5,134 nucleotides of DNA from Chloroflexota bacterium (GTDB taxonomy: Bacteria > Chloroflexota > Limnocylindria > Limnocylindrales > CSP1-4): NCBI GenBank assembly GCA_021789355.1, contig JAJYJR010000468.1, forward strand, positions 1 through 5,134, written 5' to 3'. The notes under the pieces were generated by a model. It made no database searches. It was not told the DNA's origin and saw nothing but the letters and a program-made list of their open reading frames with translations. The position numbers and the translations under genes are program-made. This document shows, in pieces, positions 1-5,134 of the stretch (position 1 is its first letter; each line of letters starts with the position of its first letter).

Positions 1-705
1 TCGTACGACGCCGAGACCGGTGCGCCGAGCGACTATGCCAGCGACATCGTCCTCTACCGGGATGGCGTGCAGGTTGCCGCGCAGACGGTGCGCGTGAACC
101 AGCCGCTGCGCTACGGTGGGGTCAGCTTCTACCAGTCGTTCTTCGGACCGGCCACGGCCCTCCGGGTTGCGGACGCCGGCGGCACGGTGCTGTTCGACCA
201 GGGCGTTCCCCTGCTCTACGGATCGGACGACGGGAGCGAGCGGATCGGGCAGTTCACGCTGGCCGACCAGGGGCTCCGGGTTCTGGTGGTCGCCACGGCA
301 TCCGGCGAGCAGAGCGCCACCATCAAGCCCGGGCAGATCCAGGTGGAGGTCTACCCCATCGGCTCGCAGTCGCCGCTGGACGTGAAGGTCATCGACCAGG
401 GCAAGCCGGCCTCGGTCGGGCCGCTCAACGTCACCTTCGTCCGGGAGCGGCAGTTCACGGGCCTGATCGTGGCGCACGACCCCGGCCAGGTCCTGGTCTG
501 GTCCGGGGCGATCGCGCTGATGCTCGGCGTCTGTCTCGTCTTCTTCTTCCCCAACCGGCGGATCTGGGCGCAGGTGGTTCGCCGGGAGGACGGCGGCGAC
601 GTTCGGATCGGAGCGCTGGTGCGCCACGACGTCGCTTTCCAGTCCGAGTTCCAGCACCTCGTGGACGATCTGCAGCGCGACCTGGCGGGTCGTGCGGCGC
701 ACTGA
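1..705 (+). CDS. resB: Cytochrome c biogenesis protein ResB (Ccs1), C-terminal part, 5' end cut by window
   Basis: Membrane subunit of System II cytochrome c maturation; with CcsB/ResC it forms the complex that moves haem across the membrane and joins it to CXXCH sites outside the cytoplasm. Frame 1 is open from base 1, so the gene starts before the window; the GTG at 67 is an internal Val. About 234 residues are visible. The stretch around residues 29-42 (VNQPLRYGGVSFYQ) matches the ResB pattern of a 'VN-PL-Y-G-fYQ' strand in the extracytoplasmic domain. A single hydrophobic helix at about residues 163-183 is followed by a basic PNRRIW anchor and a short cytoplasmic tail ending in an acidic/amphipathic helix, the usual ResB C-terminus. 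The N-terminal membrane helices are missing because of the window edge, not truncation of the gene. It is followed after 15 bases by ccsB, the standard resB-resC order. Family assignment is secure; the symbol is by homology. Confidence 0.9.
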   Translation, partial: SYDAETGAPSDYASDIVLYRDGVQVAAQTVRVNQPLRYGGVSFYQSFFGPATALRVADAGGTVLFDQGVPLLYGSDDGSERIGQFTLADQGLRVLVVATASGEQSATIKPGQIQVEVYPIGSQSPLDVKVIDQGKPASVGPLNVTFVRERQFTGLIVAHDPGQVLVWSGAIALMLGVCLVFFFPNRRIWAQVVRREDGGDVRIGALVRHDVAFQSEFQHLVDDLQRDLAGRAAH

Positions 706-711
706 AGGAGG
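705..711 (+). promoter_or_regulatory. Strong Shine-Dalgarno for ccsB
   Basis: AAGGAGG lies 9 bases before the ATG at 721 and its first base is the last base of the resB stop codon. It is the strongest ribosome binding site in the window and fixes the ccsB start at 721 rather than the nearby in-frame ATG at 730. Confidence 0.8.
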
Positions 712-720
712 ACGGAGCCC

Positions 721-1626
721 ATGTTCAAGATGTCGGAGTACAGCTTCGTCGCCGGTCTCCTGTCGGCGGCGCTGGCGCTCCTGTGCTACGCGACCGCGTT
801 CGCGTCCGTGCGCGTTGCGCACCGGCGCACCGCGCTCGCCCCGGCGGGCCCGGGCGGGGGCGGCTCGCCGGTCGGCGCCCCGTCGATCACGGTCGTGACC
901 CGCGGCCCCAGCAGCCTGGCCACCTATGGAACGCTGATCGCCTGGCTCACCTTCGTCTTCCTCAGCGCCTCGCTCGTCTTCCGCACCATCGCCGTCGGCC
1001 ACGGGCCGTTCGCCAACATGTACGAGTTCTCCGTCGCGTTCGCGTGGGGCATCACCGGGGTCTACCTGTACTTCGAGCGGCGCTATCACCAGCGGGTGCT
1101 GGGGCTGATCGCCCTGCCCGTCGCGCTGGCCCTGCTGTTCTACGCCACCACGATCCCCTCGATCTCCGAGCCCCTGGTGCCGGCGCTCCAGAACAACCTC
1201 CTGCTCACCGTCCACGTCGCGGTGGCGATCGTCGCCTACGGGACGTTCACGGTCGCCTTCGCCGCCGCGCTCCTTCACCTCGTCCAGCCGGAGGCGGGCC
1301 GGCGTGGCCTGCCGCGGCCGGAGCTGCTCGACGAGATCTCGTACCGCTCCGTGGTGATCGGTTTTCCGTTCCTGACCCTCACCATCGTGCTGGGGGCCGT
1401 CTGGGCGGACGTGGCGTGGGGGAGCTACTGGAGCTGGGACCCCAAGGAGACCGCGTCGCTGGTGACGTGGCTCATCTACGGCGCCTACCTGCACGCGCGG
1501 GTGGTCCGCGGCTGGCGCGGCTCGCGGGCGGCATGGCTGCTCGTCATCGGGTTCGCGGCGACGCTCTTCACCTACTTCGGCAACCTGTTCTTCGGCGGTC
1601 TCCACAGCTACAGCGGCCTTGGCTAG
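721..1626 (+). CDS. ccsB: Cytochrome c biogenesis protein CcsB/ResC (CcsA family), haem-handling partner of ResB
   Basis: Polytopic membrane protein of System II that carries haem and, with ResB, attaches it to apocytochrome c on the outer face of the membrane. The 301 residues are in the usual range for the family. I count about eight hydrophobic segments, roughly at residues 5-27, 65-89, 99-118, 126-145, 159-189, 210-232, 245-262 and 269-291. The hallmark tryptophan-rich haem-binding motif WGSYWSWDPKE is complete at residues 233-243. Family-conserved histidines are present: His94 (GHGPFANMYEF), His165 (LTVHVAVA, in a helix) and His295 in the C-terminal GGLHSYSG motif. Residues 33-55 form a Gly/Pro-rich loop between helices 1 and 2. 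The start is set by the AAGGAGG 9 bases upstream. It lies 15 bases after resB and is followed by the thioredoxin-like gene. All key residues are intact, so it should be functional. Some databases call the same protein ResC or CcsA. Confidence 0.95.
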   Translation: MFKMSEYSFVAGLLSAALALLCYATAFASVRVAHRRTALAPAGPGGGGSPVGAPSITVVTRGPSSLATYGTLIAWLTFVFLSASLVFRTIAVGHGPFANMYEFSVAFAWGITGVYLYFERRYHQRVLGLIALPVALALLFYATTIPSISEPLVPALQNNLLLTVHVAVAIVAYGTFTVAFAAALLHLVQPEAGRRGLPRPELLDEISYRSVVIGFPFLTLTIVLGAVWADVAWGSYWSWDPKETASLVTWLIYGAYLHARVVRGWRGSRAAWLLVIGFAATLFTYFGNLFFGGLHSYSGLG

Positions 1627-1671
1627 GGCCGCGCGACGACGGCATGCCGGACGCCGAGATGGATGCATCCC

Positions 1672-1676
1672 GGGAG
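1672..1676 (+). promoter_or_regulatory. Ribosome binding site favouring the 1683 start of the ResA-like gene
   Basis: GGGAG lies 6 bases before the ATG at 1683. The alternative in-frame ATGs at 1644 and 1659 have no comparable purine-rich site at a useful distance, so this site decides the start. Confidence 0.55.
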
Positions 1677-1682
1677 ATCGAG

Positions 1683-2309
1683 ATGGACGCAATCCGGTTG
1701 CGGGACGCTGTGACGGACAACGGCGCGACGGGTCGCCGTGCAGCCCGCGCGATCCCGACCCTGCTGATCCTGCTGGTCACCGCGGCGGCGATCCTGGCTG
1801 CTGCGTTCCTCTCGGACAGGGGCGCGTCGGCCTCCGCGGCCGGCGGCATGACGGCCGTCTCCGTCACCGGCACCGCCTCCGGCGCGGCTCCGGTGATCGG
1901 GAAGCCCGCGCCGGACTTCACCGCGACGACGACGGACGGGCGCCAGGTCAGCCTCAGCGACTACGTCGGACACCCGGTCTGGCTGACGTTCGGGGCGAGC
2001 TGGTGCCAGCCGTGCCGGGCGGAGAACCCAGACGTGGAGGCCGCCTATCGCAGCTTCCAGGACCGGGGGATCGTGGTCCTCCAGGTCTACATGTCGGAGG
2101 ATGCCGCGTCGGTTCGCGACTACGCCGGGCGCGTGGGCATCACCTACGTCACCGTGCCCGATCCCGACGAGCGGCTCTCGGCCGAGTACCGGATCCTGGG
2201 GATCCCGTCCCACTTCTTCATCGACGCCTCCGGAAAGCTCGTCAGGATGAAGATCGGCAGCCTCGACCCGCAGTCGATGCGCGCCGCGCTGGAGGCCATC
2301 ACCGGGTGA
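1683..2309 (+). CDS. resA: Membrane-tethered TlpA/ResA-family thiol-disulfide oxidoreductase
   Basis: Thioredoxin-fold protein expected to act outside the cytoplasm, reducing the disulfide of apocytochrome CXXCH motifs so that ResB/CcsB can attach haem. With the start at 1683 it has 208 residues: a basic N-terminus, one hydrophobic anchor at about 24-43, an Ala/Gly/Thr-rich linker to about 68, then an AhpC/TSA/Redoxin-type domain. That domain opens with IGKPAPDFT (72-80), has the active site WCQPC at 107-111 (Cys108 and Cys111), and the cis-proline loop GIPSHFFID at 173-181 (Pro175). The anchor has no lipobox Cys, so it is probably a signal anchor rather than a lipoprotein. Alternative in-frame starts at 1644 and 1659 would add 13 or 8 residues of hydrophilic N-terminus. 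It overlaps the cytochrome gene by four bases (GTGA), implying translational coupling. ResA proper usually has WCEPC; the Gln variant and the generic TlpA fold leave the exact symbol less certain than the family. Confidence 0.88.
   Translation: MDAIRLRDAVTDNGATGRRAARAIPTLLILLVTAAAILAAAFLSDRGASASAAGGMTAVSVTGTASGAAPVIGKPAPDFTATTTDGRQVSLSDYVGHPVWLTFGASWCQPCRAENPDVEAAYRSFQDRGIVVLQVYMSEDAASVRDYAGRVGITYVTVPDPDERLSAEYRILGIPSHFFIDASGKLVRMKIGSLDPQSMRAALEAITG
2291..2295 (+). promoter_or_regulatory. Shine-Dalgarno for the multihaem cytochrome, inside the resA coding region
   Basis: GGAGG lies 10 bases before the GTG at 2306, within the last codons of the thioredoxin-like gene. It supports the GTG start and the overlapping GTGA stop/start junction at 2306-2309. 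Confidence 0.65.
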
Positions 2310-3892
2310 TCGGGCGCGCCGTCCGGCGCATCCGCGGCGTGCCGGCCTCCGGCCGGCGCGGCCTGTTCGTGCTGTTCGTGCTCGTCGGCGCGTTCGGGGC
2401 GGCCCTCGCGGTCGGGACCGTGGTGGCCGTCCAGTGGACCGAGACCACGGACTTCTGCGGACGCTGCCACACCATGGGTCCGGAGCTGAAGGCGTACGAG
2501 ATGTCGCCCCACCGGGAGGTCGCCTGCGTCGAGTGCCACACGGAGCCCGGGATCGCGGGATGGGTCAAGGCGAAGGTCAACGGCACGCGGCAGCTCGTCG
2601 AGGTGCTGACCGGGACGTTCCCCAGGCCGATCCCGGCTCCAGACCATTCGCTGCTGCCGCCCACCAGCGTCACCTGCCTGAAGTGCCACGACATCGGTCC
2701 GCTCGTCGCGAACGGCGGCCCCATCAAGCTGGTGCTCCAGAACCAGTACCAGTCGGACGAGGCGAACACCCGGGACGCGGTCGCGCTGGTCGTGCGACCC
2801 GTCGGGTTCGGCGCTCCGGCGGCACCGGCGACGGGCGACGCGCCCCAGGCGGCCGGCGAGGATACCGCCGCGCGCGGTGTGCACTGGCACATCGCGTCGG
2901 ACGTCGAGTACGCGACCGCCGACCCGCTCGCCCGGACGATCGACTACGTGGCGATCCAGGAGGCGGGCGGCGAGCGCGAGGAGTTCATCGCCGCGGACGC
3001 GGTCACCGTCTCGACCGACGTCGCGCCCGACATCGCTCGCCTGCGGGCCGAAGGCCTCCACCGGATGGACTGCATCGACTGCCACAACCGCGTCGGGCAT
3101 GGTGTCCCGGGCATCGGGGAGGCGGTCGACGCCAGCATCGACGCCGGCGAGATCAGCGCGCAGCTGCCCTGGATCAAGCGCGAGGCGACCGCGCTCCTCT
3201 CGGCCGACTACGCCTCCGAGGCGGACGCGACCAGGGCGATCGCCGGACTGGGTGACTTCTACGCGCAGCGCTACCCCCTCGTCGCGACCGCGCAGCGAGC
3301 GGCGATCGAGCGCGCCGTCGCGAGCATCGGGACCATCTACCGGCTGGTGGCCACGCCGGACATGCGGGTCACCCAGGCCACCTACCCGGACAACCTGGGC
3401 CACCAGGCCTCGCCCGGCTGTTTCCGCTGCCACGACGGCGCCCACTACCGGGTGGTGGATGGCGCCGTCACCGGCGAGGCGATCCCGTCCCAGTGCGCCA
3501 CCTGCCACACGTTCCCGCAGATCGGCGCGATCGAGTCCGGCGTCCTGATCGGCCAGCGGCCGGCCTCGCACAACGACCCGCTGTGGGTCTTCGATCACAA
3601 GGCCGGACTCACGTCCGATGACCCGTCCAGCCAGTCGTGCGGCGCGTGCCACACCAGGACCTACTGCCAGAACTGCCACCAGACCCCGGCCGTGAAGGTC
3701 TCCCACGACGGCATGGTCCTGAACCATGCGAACGTGGCGCGGCAGGTTGGCGTCGCCGCATGCGCCTACTGCCACCAGCCCGCCTACTGCGCGCAGTGCC
3801 ACGCAGAGCCGGTCCTCCCCACCGGTCCTGCCGGGACCGGTGGCCTGGGCGTGCTCCGCCGCGACGATGCAGCCGCTCTCGCCCGGCGGTAG
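2306..3892 (+). CDS. Membrane-anchored NapC/NirT-type decahaem cytochrome c
   Basis: Probable quinol-oxidising multihaem electron carrier on the outer face of the membrane. From the GTG at 2306 the protein has 528 residues: a basic N-terminus, one membrane helix at about 20-43, then ten CXXCH haem sites starting at residues 51, 74, 124, 256, 372, 397, 445, 454, 486 and 495. The first site reads CGRCHTM, with Met57 placed as in NrfH/NapC haem 1, followed by a Ser-Pro-His and CVECH, the NapC/NirT signature. Haem sites 3 and 4 are 127 residues apart; that gap holds an Ala/Pro/Gly linker (about 170-187) and a GVHWH motif (191-195). Site 5 lies in GCFRCHDGAH (371-380). The last four sites form two CxxCHxxxYCxxCH pairs exactly 41 residues apart. 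Twelve further histidines (69, 114, 193, 195, 252, 265, 366, 380, 422, 431, 467, 474) could be distal ligands. Classic NapC/NrfH proteins have only four haems and about 150-200 residues, so this is a much enlarged relative. It directly follows the maturation genes and is probably their client. The electron acceptor cannot be read from the sequence; no reductase gene is in view. Confidence 0.9.
   Translation: MIGRAVRRIRGVPASGRRGLFVLFVLVGAFGAALAVGTVVAVQWTETTDFCGRCHTMGPELKAYEMSPHREVACVECHTEPGIAGWVKAKVNGTRQLVEVLTGTFPRPIPAPDHSLLPPTSVTCLKCHDIGPLVANGGPIKLVLQNQYQSDEANTRDAVALVVRPVGFGAPAAPATGDAPQAAGEDTAARGVHWHIASDVEYATADPLARTIDYVAIQEAGGEREEFIAADAVTVSTDVAPDIARLRAEGLHRMDCIDCHNRVGHGVPGIGEAVDASIDAGEISAQLPWIKREATALLSADYASEADATRAIAGLGDFYAQRYPLVATAQRAAIERAVASIGTIYRLVATPDMRVTQATYPDNLGHQASPGCFRCHDGAHYRVVDGAVTGEAIPSQCATCHTFPQIGAIESGVLIGQRPASHNDPLWVFDHKAGLTSDDPSSQSCGACHTRTYCQNCHQTPAVKVSHDGMVLNHANVARQVGVAACAYCHQPAYCAQCHAEPVLPTGPAGTGGLGVLRRDDAAALARR
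3819..3843 (+). repeat. Perfect 10-bp inverted repeat with 5-base loop near the 3' end of the cytochrome gene
   Basis: CCACCGGTCC (3819-3828) and GGACCGGTGG (3834-3843) are perfectly complementary around the loop TGCCG. The hairpin is very GC-rich and lies inside the cytochrome coding region, in codons after the last haem site, 23 bases before the regulator ATG at 3867. A direct copy of its core, CCGGTCCT, is at 3809-3816 as well as 3822-3829 (13-base spacing). No T-run follows, so it is not a classical intrinsic terminator. It may be an operator, an RNA hairpin separating the two genes, or a coding coincidence in GC-rich DNA. Confidence 0.55.
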
Positions 3893-4580
3893 CCGCCCCG
3901 ACGGGGCGCGACAGGGGGAGTGGCTCACTCCCCGCCAGGCGAGCGCTCTCGTGGGCGTCTCAGCGGCCACCCTGCGCCGCTGGTGCGATGCCGGTACGCT
4001 CGACGCCATCACCACGCCCGGCGGCCACCGCCGCCTCGCCCGCTCGGCGGTCATGCAGCTCCTCGTGGCCACGCGGCCGGTGGCAGATGCGCGGCCACGC
4101 CCCAGCGTGGACGCCGGGAGGATCCTGCTCGCGTGCCGGCGGGCTGCCGGGTCCGCCGGTCACCCGGATGGGTCGGGTGTCTTCCCCGGGCCGGAGCGGG
4201 AGGCGCTCCGTGCGCAGGGCCGGAGGCTGGCGTGGGCGCTCGCAGGCTGGCTGCAGACCGCCGAGCCGTCGGAGCGGCGCACGTGGCTGCGCGAGGTGGA
4301 TGCGGCTGCCGCGGCCCACGGTCGCATCGTCGCCGCGACCGGGCGGTCGACCGGCGAGATCGTCGAGCTGTTCCTGCGCTTCCGGGCGCCGGTCCTCCGG
4401 GAGGTCGCGACGGTCTCGCGCCGCGCGGCCCGCGACGCGGCCACGGCGACGGAACTGCTCGAGGACACCTTCCTGGTGCTGGATCATGCCCTGGCGGCCG
4501 CCGTGGCCGCGCACCGCCACGTCGCGACGGCGGACAGTCGCCCGGACCGGGATCAGGCGCCGGGGGCCTCGAAGGGGTAG
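3867..4580 (+). CDS. MerR/BldC-like helix-turn-helix regulator with C-terminal helical sensor-like domain
   Basis: Likely DNA-binding transcription regulator. With the ATG at 3867 it has 237 residues. Residues 19-68 form a MerR/excisionase-type winged helix: LTPRQASALVGVSAATLRRW is the helix-turn-helix, and PGGHRRL (51-57) is the wing motif typical of BldC-like and HTH_17 proteins. Residues about 69-110 look like a flexible linker. Residues about 111-218 are all-helical and carry an 'AHGRIVAATGRSTGEIVELFLRFR'-like pattern split over 150-173, followed by a final helix around 197-218. This resembles the N-terminal helical domain of RsbRD/PucR-type sensors, an inference from pattern only. The start overlaps the cytochrome gene by 26 bases and has no good Shine-Dalgarno; an alternative GTG at 3840 is possible, and an in-frame ATG at 3726 lies deep inside the cytochrome gene. 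The 3' end overlaps the opposing oxidoreductase gene by 28 bases. The target and ligand are unknown; position suggests control of the cytochrome operon. Confidence 0.8.
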   Translation: MQPLSPGGSRPDGARQGEWLTPRQASALVGVSAATLRRWCDAGTLDAITTPGGHRRLARSAVMQLLVATRPVADARPRPSVDAGRILLACRRAAGSAGHPDGSGVFPGPEREALRAQGRRLAWALAGWLQTAEPSERRTWLREVDAAAAAHGRIVAATGRSTGEIVELFLRFRAPVLREVATVSRRAARDAATATELLEDTFLVLDHALAAAVAAHRHVATADSRPDRDQAPGASKG

Positions 4581-5134
4581 CGCATGCCGACCTGGCGCCG
4601 GATCTCGTCCATGGTCTCCATGATCGAGACCGATTCATCGAGGGGCATGGCCGGGCTCTCCAGCAGGCCGGCGCGCAGACAGCGCACGACCTCGGCGGCC
4701 TGGTGGTTCCAGCCGTGGCCGGGATCCGCCAGGTCGAACTCCTCGAGCACCTCGGCGCGTCTCGGCGAGCCGCGCACCAGGCGGACCGAGCCGGGATCGT
4801 GGACGGGACCGGAGAGCTCGAGACGGGCCTCGGCGCCGGCCACCACCGCCGAGCTCGGGGTGTCCACCTCCAGCGTCGCGTGCAGCAGGGCGTGCGCGCC
4901 GGTCGCATAGCGGAGGACCACCGAGCACTGCGCGTCGACGCCGGTGTCGGTCGGCGTGGCCACGGCCGTCACCGAGCGTGGCGTGCCCAGCACGAAGGAC
5001 GCGAACGAGACCGGGTAGATCCCCAGGTCCAGCAGCGCGCCGCCCCCAAGGGCCGGGGCGAACATCCGGCCGGCGGGGTCGTGCGCCATCCGCATCCCCT
5101 GGCTCGCCTGGACGGTGCGGATCTCGCCCAGGGC
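4553..5134 (-). CDS. Gfo/Idh/MocA-family NAD(P)-dependent oxidoreductase, C-terminal half, 5' end beyond window
   Basis: Enzyme family that oxidises or reduces sugars, inositols and similar compounds with NAD(P). The reverse frame is open to the right edge, reading ALGEIRTVQASQG before the internal Met encoded at 5093-5095, so the true start lies outside; 193 residues are visible. The visible part is the C-terminal alpha/beta domain. It opens with 'LGEIRTVQA', then contains the hallmark GGGALLDLGIYPVSFA (about residues 30-45), with the Asp and Tyr-Pro of the conserved 'GGG-L-D-G-YP' segment. This is followed by a TGVD strand and a sheet with the 'Y-TGAHALLHA' pattern. The N-terminal Rossmann fold with the nucleotide site and the EKP-type catalytic lysine would lie beyond the edge, so substrate cannot be inferred. 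It runs against the cytochrome block and shows no functional link to it. Confidence 0.9.
   Translation of the reverse strand, partial: ALGEIRTVQASQGMRMAHDPAGRMFAPALGGGALLDLGIYPVSFASFVLGTPRSVTAVATPTDTGVDAQCSVVLRYATGAHALLHATLEVDTPSSAVVAGAEARLELSGPVHDPGSVRLVRGSPRRAEVLEEFDLADPGHGWNHQAAEVVRCLRAGLLESPAMPLDESVSIMETMDEIRRQVGMRYPFEAPGA

Noticed and set aside
783..1682. Upstream extension of the ResA-like frame through ccsB
   Set aside because: The extension is an Arg/Pro/Ala-rich shadow of ccsB. The real protein starts near 1683 (or 1644), where a basic N-terminus and membrane anchor begin.
1644..1682. ATG codons at 1644 and 1659 as the ResA-like start
   Set aside because: In frame but with no good ribosome binding site; they only add hydrophilic residues before the anchor. 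Kept as a possible alternative, not preferred.
1619..2305. Upstream extension of the cytochrome frame through resA
   Set aside because: It is a low-complexity shadow of resA; the GTG at 2306 with GGAGG upstream and a membrane helix directly after is the sensible start.
3726..3866. ATG at 3726 as the regulator start
   Set aside because: It would overlap the cytochrome by 167 bases, and the added residues are a Ser/Arg/Pro/Ala-rich shadow of the haem 9/10 region.
3819..3892. Hairpin at 3819-3843 as an intrinsic terminator of the cytochrome transcript
   Set aside because: It has a perfect GC stem but no T-run after it, and it lies within the coding region about 50 bases before the stop codon.
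2144..4072. Long (642-codon) open frame on the - strand across the cytochrome gene
   Set aside because: It is antisense to a gene with ten CXXCH motifs and clear family features; the translation is Arg/Gly/Val/Asp-rich with no recognisable domain, as expected for the complement of high-GC codons.
4051..4908. Second - strand frame and other frames over the regulator and oxidoreductase
   Set aside because: Pro/Arg/Ala-rich translations without domains; the frame ending at 4553 carries the Gfo/Idh/MocA hallmark motifs, so the others are shadows.
5093..5095. Met encoded here as the start of the Gfo/Idh/MocA gene
   Set aside because: The frame stays open to the window edge with family-like sequence (LGEIRTVQA), and the protein would lack its entire nucleotide-binding domain; it is an internal Met.

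Overview
The window is GC-rich (about 70% by eye), densely packed bacterial chromosome. The codon use, a System II (Ccs/Res) cytochrome c maturation set and a multihaem NapC-type cytochrome fit a high-GC, Gram-positive-like lineage such as Chloroflexota or Actinomycetota. I lean towards an uncultured Chloroflexota, with low confidence. No rRNA, tRNA, mobile element, CRISPR array or clear intrinsic terminator was seen.

Layout: five genes run left to right on the + strand as one tight, probably co-transcribed block. They are (1) the C-terminal part of ResB, cut by the window start; (2) ccsB/resC, the haem handling and ligation partner; (3) a membrane-tethered TlpA/ResA-type thiol-disulfide oxidoreductase with a WCQPC active site; (4) a 528-residue membrane-anchored NapC/NirT-type cytochrome with ten CXXCH haem sites; (5) a MerR/BldC-like helix-turn-helix regulator with a C-terminal helical domain. 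On the - strand, converging on the block and overlapping the regulator's 3' end, lies the C-terminal half of a Gfo/Idh/MocA-family oxidoreductase, cut by the right edge. It is functionally unrelated and probably marks the end of the operon.

How the genes fit together: ResB and CcsB move and attach haem on the outer face of the membrane. ResA keeps the apocytochrome CXXCH cysteines reduced. The decahaem cytochrome translated immediately after resA (4-base stop/start overlap) is the obvious dedicated client, since ten haems are a large maturation load. Its N-terminus looks like a quinol-oxidising NapC/NrfH module and the rest adds seven more haems, suggesting a one-polypeptide electron conduit from the quinone pool to an extracytoplasmic acceptor. 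No terminal reductase is visible in the window. The regulator overlapping the cytochrome gene is a candidate local controller. The most notable points are the decahaem architecture (haem-poor middle with a GVHWH insertion and a duplicated C-terminal haem pair), its linkage to its own maturation machinery, and a perfect 10-bp inverted repeat just upstream of the regulator start.
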